NCBI GenBank assembly: GCA_021158725.1
Contig: JAGGUB010000047.1
Span: 1 to 16,465, forward strand
DNA from: Caldifarciminota bacterium
GTDB lineage: Bacteria; Hydrothermota; UBA3073; NMUJ01
Direction of reading: 5' to 3'
DNA: 16,465 nucleotides
A program made the translations under genes and the position numbers. Each line of letters begins with the position of its first letter. Position 1 is the stretch's first letter. Below, piece after piece: positions 6,935 through 12,512 of this stretch. The notes under the pieces are model-generated. The model had not been told where the DNA came from. It saw only the letters and a program-made list of their open reading frames with translations, and did no database searches.

Positions 6935-7923
6935 TTATAACCCAACTTATAACCAACCGGTATAACACAAACTGTGTGCACATTTTTGAGCATAAAGGTG
7001 TGTTCTTTTCTGTAGGATTTGAGTGACACAAGTGCTAACCCCTCATCCCCATACAATAGTATCCATAAGGAGTTGGGTAAAAATGTACCTCCATCTACAC
7101 TTAACGGTAGTGACTTCAGCTCAACATCTTTCTCCGTATCCCATATTATCACCCTCTTCGTACCTATTATCAACAACTTATGTGAATCTATCGATGGTTT
7201 CACCTCCTTGATATTTGTTGACAACCCATAATCACCCACAATCCGATCTTCGAGCACATCGAGGACCAGTAGCCTACCCTCGTTCGACCACACATAAAGC
7301 TTGGTACCATCTGGTAGCATTGTCAGCCCATCATATCCACCAATCCGTATATTTTGCCATTTATCCTTTATTAATCGCCACACATAGAGTGTGTTATCTC
7401 CCAACACGTATAGTTTGCTCCCATATGGGGTAACATACATATCATGTGCCCCACTTAAAGCAGGTGATGCAGTAACCTGTAATTCCGGTGTAATTATGTA
7501 AACCCCTTCGCTATCAAGTACATAGAGTCTGTTTGTTAGTTCGTCACGCATGAACTTTATACCACCTTCGATGGGCAACTTCTTGGTACGTTCAACATTC
7601 TTTACCGAAGATTGGCTCAATACCCACACATCTGGTGGCTGCACAAGTATATCTATGAAATCATCACGCCACTCCATGAGCCCCGTCACCCCTGTGCTAT
7701 CCCATCGATAAAGCGAATCACCCATCACATATAGTGTGTTATGCTTCCATCGCATTTTAGTCACCTCAAACCCCAACCTCAGCGTATCCACGTGTGGTGG
7801 CACAAAGGTCACCACATATGCGATGCTGTCACTACATGCTACAACTTTTATCTTCTGTAATTCAACCTCACCCGTAATAGATGCCAGCATAGCCATTAAC
7901 TCTAAAAATACACAAGGGTTCAT
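6931..7923 (-). CDS. Beta-propeller-like protein of unknown function
   Basis: A 330-residue protein without a recognised family. The sequence repeats a beta-strand pattern roughly every 40-50 residues: LYVMGDSLYRWD, LYVLDSEGVYII, LYVLGDNTLYVWRL, LYVWSNEGRLLVLDV, LLIIGTKRVIIWDTEKD. This is the look of a six- or seven-bladed propeller (YncE/WD40-like). The N terminus (MNPCVFLELMAMLASITGEV) is hydrophobic and could be a signal peptide, but it lacks the usual early positive charge. Export would fit a partner of the TonB system further down the operon, but this is inference. It overlaps pdxJ upstream and folC downstream by ATGA junctions, so it is firmly inside the operon. Confidence 0.75.
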   Translation of the reverse strand: MNPCVFLELMAMLASITGEVELQKIKVVACSDSIAYVVTFVPPHVDTLRLGFEVTKMRWKHNTLYVMGDSLYRWDSTGVTGLMEWRDDFIDILVQPPDVWVLSQSSVKNVERTKKLPIEGGIKFMRDELTNRLYVLDSEGVYIITPELQVTASPALSGAHDMYVTPYGSKLYVLGDNTLYVWRLIKDKWQNIRIGGYDGLTMLPDGTKLYVWSNEGRLLVLDVLEDRIVGDYGLSTNIKEVKPSIDSHKLLIIGTKRVIIWDTEKDVELKSLPLSVDGGTFLPNSLWILLYGDEGLALVSLKSYRKEHTFMLKNVHTVCVIPVGYKLGYK

Positions 7924-8618
7924 CGTAACAGTTCGACCATCTCACGTGTGGCTTGCTCCATCCCCACAATGATTGCACGTGCAACTATACTATGGCCAAT
8001 ACTCAGCTCCTCGATTTCGGTAATCTCACACAATTTACTAACATTACCATAATGTAGGCCATGCCCTGCATGTATCTCAAGCCCTATGCTTTTGCCAAAA
8101 CTGGCCGCTGCTTTAAGCTTATCAAACGCACCCGGCTTATTCTCCGAGTAATGTGCGGTATTGAGTTCAACCGCATCCGCACCCAAAGCTTTGGCCTTCT
8201 CAAGTACAGTGGGATCGGGTTCAACAAAAAGTGTCACCCTCATACCTTTCGCTTTAAACTCAGGTATTACCTCCTTCAGTTGTGCTTCTGTCTTAAATAC
8301 ATTGAGCCCACCTTCAGTGGTCACCTCACCCGGCCGTTCTGGCACCAGACATACGGAATGTGGCCGTTTCTGTAGTATAAACTCCAAAATATCAGGTGCC
8401 ATGGATAGCTCCACATTCAGAGGTAAGTCAACTTCTTTCAGTAATCTCTCGATATCGGTCTCTTTAATATGACGTCGATCTATCCTCAAATGTACCGTAA
8501 TACCGTATGCACCACCACGTTTGACACAATTTGCAACCTCGATGATATCAGGATATGGGGTTCGCCTTAACTCCCTCACAGTAGCGGTATGATCGATATT
8601 TACACTCAATCGCACCAT
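7920..8618 (-). CDS. pdxJ: Pyridoxine 5'-phosphate synthase
   Basis: PdxJ condenses 1-deoxyxylulose 5-phosphate with the PdxA product to make pyridoxine phosphate. The 232-residue TIM barrel has VNIDHTATVRELR at the N terminus, ITVHLRIDRRHI near 40-51, NVELSMA (the family catalytic Glu), CLVPERPGEVTTEGGLNV, ELNTAHYSE, EIHAGHGLHYGNV (the late catalytic His) and ELSIGHSIVARAI. Reading frame extends to an ATG at 8729, but the start at 8618 follows AGGAGGTGAT, an exact match to the 16S anti-Shine-Dalgarno, and gives the family's N terminus. Oddity: the usual HLREDRRHI reads HLRIDRRHI, with Ile46 replacing a strongly conserved Glu. It heads the seven-gene operon. Confidence 0.95.
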   Translation of the reverse strand: MVRLSVNIDHTATVRELRRTPYPDIIEVANCVKRGGAYGITVHLRIDRRHIKETDIERLLKEVDLPLNVELSMAPDILEFILQKRPHSVCLVPERPGEVTTEGGLNVFKTEAQLKEVIPEFKAKGMRVTLFVEPDPTVLEKAKALGADAVELNTAHYSENKPGAFDKLKAAASFGKSIGLEIHAGHGLHYGNVSKLCEITEIEELSIGHSIVARAIIVGMEQATREMVELLR

Positions 8619-8723
8619 ATCACCTCCTGTAGCATAATATAATACATCACGTTGCGGGTTGCTCAACCTATAACTTGACATTTGTGAGATAAACTTTATC
8701 TCTCTTTCAAATAAGGAGGTACC
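8619..8723. promoter_or_regulatory. Divergent promoter region pdxJ operon / secreted paralog pair
   Basis: Minus strand: -35 TTGAGC (plus 8661-8666), 16-bp spacer, -10 TATTAT (plus 8639-8644), leaving a very short leader to the pdxJ ribosome binding site at 8623-8628. Plus strand: -35 TTGACA at 8675-8680 with a weak -10 (TATCTC at 8697-8702, spacer 16), then AAGGAGG at 8713-8719 before ATG 8724. Both assignments rest on consensus similarity only. Confidence 0.5.
8686..8702. promoter_or_regulatory. Perfect 17-bp palindrome, candidate operator
   Basis: GAGATAAACTTTATCTC is an 8-1-8 perfect inverted repeat. It covers the spacer and -10 position of the plus-strand promoter and lies just upstream of the pdxJ promoter, where a dimeric repressor or activator site would be expected. 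No T-run follows and the position ahead of both starts argues against a terminator. Confidence 0.45.
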
Positions 8724-10265
8724 ATGCATCGTGTAGGTATAGCTCTTATGTTGGTCACATCCTCACTATATGGGGTACATAATCTGCAGCTCAATGGTGT
8801 AACGCATCTCGTTATCCCTATTGGTACACCATTACTAATGTACTGGGAGACGGAAGCACCAGGTGCCACAACAGTGGTTAAAGTCTACTTCGATTATAAT
8901 CATAATGAGGTACTTGATGCAACCGATCCGCTCATCACCTGGGCTATGATTGAAGAAGGGTCAGCTGCCGATCTTGACGAAGATGCCAACTCTATCTTCA
9001 CGCAATCACAGACCAACTATGTTATTGGTAATTTCATCATCTACGCTGAAGATAACGGTGTATCCGATACAGCCTACCTGGAGGCAACCCCATTTGAACC
9101 ACCCACTGGCTACATGATATGGGGTTACGTAGAGCCACCCCATAAGGGTATATTAGTGGTAGGAGTGAGCCCATCCTTCATCACAAAAGGTGAGGGGTTG
9201 GTCCTCCCGTTACAGGTTGGCAAACAGCTATCGGCTGAACTCAATGCATGGGGTGCATTCACTGATGATGAGGGTAGGTTTGAAGTTTACTTCCCCGAGC
9301 AGATAGATTCAGTCCTACCGATAGCGTTCGATGTATGTAATCTAACAGGCATGGTCTCACAACAGTCGCTACTTAATTTTGTAAATGTCGATGGTGTCAT
9401 ACCTGTTGATACAATATATTTCGTACTGCCAACCGATTCCGCATGTGGGATAGTGAATGACGACATGGATAGCCCGCTTGGTCCCGACCTGCTGGTATTG
9501 GGTATCATCGCGAAGATATTCGATCCTAACGTCCCTATATACATAGGGGTGACACATAACCATGCCGATGGCACGTTTAGTATACCGATTGTCACATTCT
9601 GGACACCTGCCGCATATGTGTTTGCGGTATCCACACACCCTTATGTACCCTATCACATGATACCACCGTATATCGACACTATAGCCAGTAGCCCACATTT
9701 TACCGATCTGGAGTTCATCTCGTACATTGCAGATACAACAATATCAGGTCACGTGTATATGAATGGCCAATCGGCTGACAACATCATAGTTTATGCCACA
9801 CGTGACGAAGGTACCAATATTGGTATATCGTTATCCTCTGGTTATTATGAAGTAAGGGTAGCGTCGAGGTTCCCCGAATACGAGTTATCCGTGGTCATAC
9901 CTGATACCTTACAGTGTGAGATGGCTGAAACCACGCAGGTGGCTGCACCTGGTGACACCGGTATCGATTTTCACCTCGTATGTGTTGGTGTAGAGACATC
10001 ACATACCTATCCGTTGTTTGATATCAACCCTATAGTGGTCACCGGCGAGTGTAAGGTTGAGTTTCAGTTAGCTATGCCATCACCTGTCTCCATCATAGTT
10101 TACGATATCACCGGTAGATGGATAAAAGAGGTCAATTACCCCATGTTAGCAGCTGGAAGGTATCAGCTTGATATTAGGTTCCCTGATACCAAATCCGGTG
10201 TATATTTTATAAGGTTTGTAACTCGATCATCATGTGTCACCCGCAAGTTGATATTACTGCAATAG
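8724..10265 (+). CDS. Secreted protein with type-IX-like C-terminal sorting domain (paralog 1)
   Basis: A 513-residue protein of unknown function. The signal peptide MHRVGIALMLVTSSLYG is followed by a beta-rich body. An Asp/Asn-rich loop (YFDYNHNEVLDATDPL, about 52-67) resembles a calcium-binding DxNxN loop. Later, ISGHVYMNGQSADNIIVYA resembles carboxypeptidase-regulatory-like beta sandwiches. The last ~85 residues (SPVSIIVYDITGRWIKEV, SGVYFIRFV, TRKLILLQ) match the type A sorting domain that sends cargo through the type IX system and is cleaved at the outer membrane. AAGGAGG lies 4 nt before the ATG. It is followed after 10 bp by a paralog of nearly equal length and the same domain order. 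Confidence 0.8.
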   Translation: MHRVGIALMLVTSSLYGVHNLQLNGVTHLVIPIGTPLLMYWETEAPGATTVVKVYFDYNHNEVLDATDPLITWAMIEEGSAADLDEDANSIFTQSQTNYVIGNFIIYAEDNGVSDTAYLEATPFEPPTGYMIWGYVEPPHKGILVVGVSPSFITKGEGLVLPLQVGKQLSAELNAWGAFTDDEGRFEVYFPEQIDSVLPIAFDVCNLTGMVSQQSLLNFVNVDGVIPVDTIYFVLPTDSACGIVNDDMDSPLGPDLLVLGIIAKIFDPNVPIYIGVTHNHADGTFSIPIVTFWTPAAYVFAVSTHPYVPYHMIPPYIDTIASSPHFTDLEFISYIADTTISGHVYMNGQSADNIIVYATRDEGTNIGISLSSGYYEVRVASRFPEYELSVVIPDTLQCEMAETTQVAAPGDTGIDFHLVCVGVETSHTYPLFDINPIVVTGECKVEFQLAMPSPVSIIVYDITGRWIKEVNYPMLAAGRYQLDIRFPDTKSGVYFIRFVTRSSCVTRKLILLQ

Positions 10266-10275
10266 AGGAGGCGCG

Positions 10276-11814
10276 ATGAAAAGGTCCATACTTTTACTTA
10301 CATTTTTGACTTTACCGCTGTTTGGTGCACATAACCTGAGGATTAATGGATTCCCTCAACTCACACTCCCAATAGGTACATATTTCGTAATCTCGTGGGA
10401 GACTGAGCTGCCTGGTGCTACTACTGATTACAAAGTTTACTTCGATATCAATGATAACCAGCAACTCGATACAGCTGATCCACTTCTGGGGTATTCGGTT
10501 CTAAAGGAAGGTTCAGCTTGGGATCTTGACGAAACCGCCAACTCCTTCTATAGTATGACAGAGTATCAGACCATCATCGGTAAATATCTCCTCTATGTAG
10601 AGGATAACGGTGTAGCTGATACAGCATACCTTGAACTTACTCCGTTCGTACCACCTACCGACTTCAGGATACGTGGCCACGTGACACCACCACTAAAAGG
10701 TATACCTGTGATGGCCGTGAAGCTATCAATGGGTGGAAAGTTCAACCCTTCTTACTGGAACGCTATAAGTTTGGTTAAACAAGCAGGTGAAACCCAAACC
10801 TGGGGTGCATTCACCCAAGCAGATGGTGGGTTCGAAATCTATCTACCAACAGCTATGGATTCAATATGCGTTATGGCGATTGATTTTGGTGATATCACCG
10901 ACCTCGTATCTCAACAGAATTTACTGAACCTTGTAAATGTCGATACCATCGTGGAGATCGATCCCATCCCACTGGTAGAGCCCACCGATACCGCATATGG
11001 GATAGTGGTGGATGATCTCAACAACCCACTTGGTCCATACTTCCACGTGATGAGTATGACCATCAATACGTTCGATATGTCCATGTTCTGGGCCATCACA
11101 TATAACCATGCAGATGGTACGTTTCAACTACCGATCGTGAACCTCCCCACATTCGCTATGTATATGTTTATGGTAGATAACCCATTTATCCCGGATTATA
11201 TGACACCGACGCCATTCGACACAATAGCTATGGGGTACCCACAATTTGATAGCTTACAATTTATCGCATACGTGACAGATACGATGATATCAGGTCACGT
11301 GTATATGAACGGTATACCCGCTGATAATATAACAGTGAGTGCAGTAAACCTCCAAGCTGGTAGCAACCTCACGCTTTCACTATCCTCTGGAGACTATGAA
11401 TTACGGGTATCGTCTAAATTCCCTGAATACCAAGTCAGTGTCACACCACCTGAAACACTCGTATGTGAGGTACAGGAAGGTACCCAACCTGCTGCACCCG
11501 GTGATACAGGTGTGGATTTCCACATCACCTGTCTAAGTGTTGAAGAACATACTGCACCTTACTTCTCGTTCGATATCAACCCTATAGCTACGGACAGGAT
11601 CGAGCTCATCCTCACCTTATGTGAAATATCGCCGGTTAGGTTCATGCTTTACGATCTCACCGGTCGTAAGCTGCACGAACTATCTTACAGAAGTTTAGCA
11701 CCCGGTGTCTATCGTATGGCTTGGGATATCGGTGAACTCCACTCCGGTATATACTTTTTGCGTTGCGTAGCTGGTGACAGGTACATCACACGTAAGGTGG
11801 TAGTCCTACATTGA
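10276..11814 (+). CDS. Secreted protein with type-IX-like C-terminal sorting domain (paralog 2)
   Basis: A 512-residue tandem paralog of the preceding gene. The signal peptide MKRSILLLTFLTLPLFG precedes AHNLRINGF; the Asp-rich loop reads YFDINDNQQLDTADPLL; VEDNGVADTAYLELTPF and ISGHVYMNGIPADNI line up with paralog 1; the C terminus has VRFMLYDLTGRKLHEL, LHSGIYFLRCV and TRKVVVLH. A GAGGAGG sits 4 nt before the ATG and only 10 bp separate the genes, so one transcript is likely. Several blocks are nearly identical at DNA level to paralog 1, for example around 9745 and 11288. Its stop TGA directly abuts the reverse-strand stop of the butyrate kinase remnant (TGATCA). Confidence 0.8.
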   Translation: MKRSILLLTFLTLPLFGAHNLRINGFPQLTLPIGTYFVISWETELPGATTDYKVYFDINDNQQLDTADPLLGYSVLKEGSAWDLDETANSFYSMTEYQTIIGKYLLYVEDNGVADTAYLELTPFVPPTDFRIRGHVTPPLKGIPVMAVKLSMGGKFNPSYWNAISLVKQAGETQTWGAFTQADGGFEIYLPTAMDSICVMAIDFGDITDLVSQQNLLNLVNVDTIVEIDPIPLVEPTDTAYGIVVDDLNNPLGPYFHVMSMTINTFDMSMFWAITYNHADGTFQLPIVNLPTFAMYMFMVDNPFIPDYMTPTPFDTIAMGYPQFDSLQFIAYVTDTMISGHVYMNGIPADNITVSAVNLQAGSNLTLSLSSGDYELRVSSKFPEYQVSVTPPETLVCEVQEGTQPAAPGDTGVDFHITCLSVEEHTAPYFSFDINPIATDRIELILTLCEISPVRFMLYDLTGRKLHELSYRSLAPGVYRMAWDIGELHSGIYFLRCVAGDRYITRKVVVLH

Positions 11815-11942
11815 TCAGTACTCGAGGATAGGCTCGTCACCACGTAACGTCTACAGTGCTGGCGAGCATTAATATTTTGTCTTCAGTGGGATAAACTGTA
11901 CGCTGTGACTTGATTTAACAAACTACTCATAACGTGCATCGC
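11815..11942 (-). pseudogene. Decayed 3' end of butyrate kinase (buk remnant)
   Basis: Starting at GATCAGTACTCGAGGAT (11813-11829), this stretch aligns with the 3' end of the intact buk at 15253 onward. Shared blocks include TCACCACGTAACG, GGCGAG and GTCTTCA, and similarity fades near the block AACGTGCA (11931-11938 versus about 15398-15405). On the minus strand it still encodes DEPILEY and the stop, but there is an in-frame TAG, a 5-nt deletion near 11848 and a larger gap of about 10-20 nt near 11892. It is too damaged to be functional. The joint near 11938-11945 appears to connect buk sequence to tRNA-proximal upstream sequence, consistent with a deletion of about 1 kb in an old duplicate of the tRNA-buk locus. 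Confidence 0.78.
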
Positions 11943-11992
11943 TTGTAAATACGGTAAGTCAACAACCTATCATCCGATAGGTGTCGATTCTG
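11943..11992 (-). repeat. Left copy of the sequence upstream of tRNA-Lys
   Basis: The stretch from AAGTCAACAACC to TGTCGATTCTG (11956-11992) aligns with 16431-16465, at the right edge of the window, in the same orientation, with roughly three quarters identity and two small gaps. 11943-11955 resembles a shortened form of the promoter region 16401-16430. In both places it is oriented ahead of buk sequence, and here it also lies just after the stop of the sorting-domain gene at 12001. Confidence 0.6.
11966..11981 (-). terminator. Hairpin after the 12001-12504 gene, possible terminator
   Basis: CCTATC-GGAT-GATAGG on the minus strand is a perfect 6-bp stem with a 4-nt loop, 20 nt beyond the stop codon of the minus-strand gene and followed by TTGTTG. 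The T-tail is poor, so termination is uncertain. The related copy near 16441-16453 keeps only a weaker CCA/TGG stem. Confidence 0.35.
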
Positions 11993-12000
11993 AAATCCGC

Positions 12001-12504
12001 CTACTTAAGTATGAGCAGCTTACGTACCGCTACAAATTCATCTGCATGCATGAGTATGAAGTAGACACCTGTTGGCAATCTATGTATACCGAGCTGCATA
12101 TCGTAGTAGCCGGGTGATTTTATCTTATTCACAATCGTACTTACGAGCCTACCTGATACATCATACATCGTTATCCGCACGTGTGTTGTGACAGGTACAC
12201 CGTAACTCAACCTAAAGCTGTTATGTGCGGGGTTAGGTTCCGGCGTATCGATAAAGTATGTGATCGGCACATCATGATGCTCCTCAACCCCTATTATGAT
12301 AACCGTACCGTACGTGTAGAAGCCAGCTTGCTCGATGTAACTGGTTGAATACGACTCACCGGTGGATGGTTGCCCACCCGCCATGTACAGAATATACCCC
12401 GTGGAGCTTGCACCACCACCAACCGCCGAAAACGTACCTTTACGCAGGAGGTACGATTGACCCATTGTTGCAGTTGCAACAACCACAACAAAAACGTAAC
12501 GCAT
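12001..12504 (-). CDS. Small secreted protein with type-IX-like sorting domain
   Basis: A 167-residue protein. An N-terminal signal-like segment (MRYVFVVVVATATMGQS) precedes a short domain, LLRKGTFSAVGGGASSTGYILYMAGGQPSTGES, of a kind recurring in secreted proteins of FCB-group and WOR-3-like genomes. From about residue 88 there is a type A sorting domain: PEPNPAHNSFRLSY, HVRITMYDVSGRLVSTIV, RLPTGVYFILMHA and VRKLLILK. The start has AGAGGT upstream and follows the large repeat protein after 8 bp, so it is probably co-transcribed and translated from the same message. No catalytic residues are recognised. It may be cargo or a surface partner of its neighbour. Confidence 0.78.
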   Translation of the reverse strand: MRYVFVVVVATATMGQSYLLRKGTFSAVGGGASSTGYILYMAGGQPSTGESYSTSYIEQAGFYTYGTVIIIGVEEHHDVPITYFIDTPEPNPAHNSFRLSYGVPVTTHVRITMYDVSGRLVSTIVNKIKSPGYYDMQLGIHRLPTGVYFILMHADEFVAVRKLLILK

Positions 12505-12512
12505 GGTTACCT

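Noticed and set aside
8619..8729. N-terminal extension of pdxJ to ATG 8729
   Set aside because: It would cross the divergent promoter and overlap the neighbouring gene's start, and the family N terminus with an ideal ribosome binding site begins at 8618.
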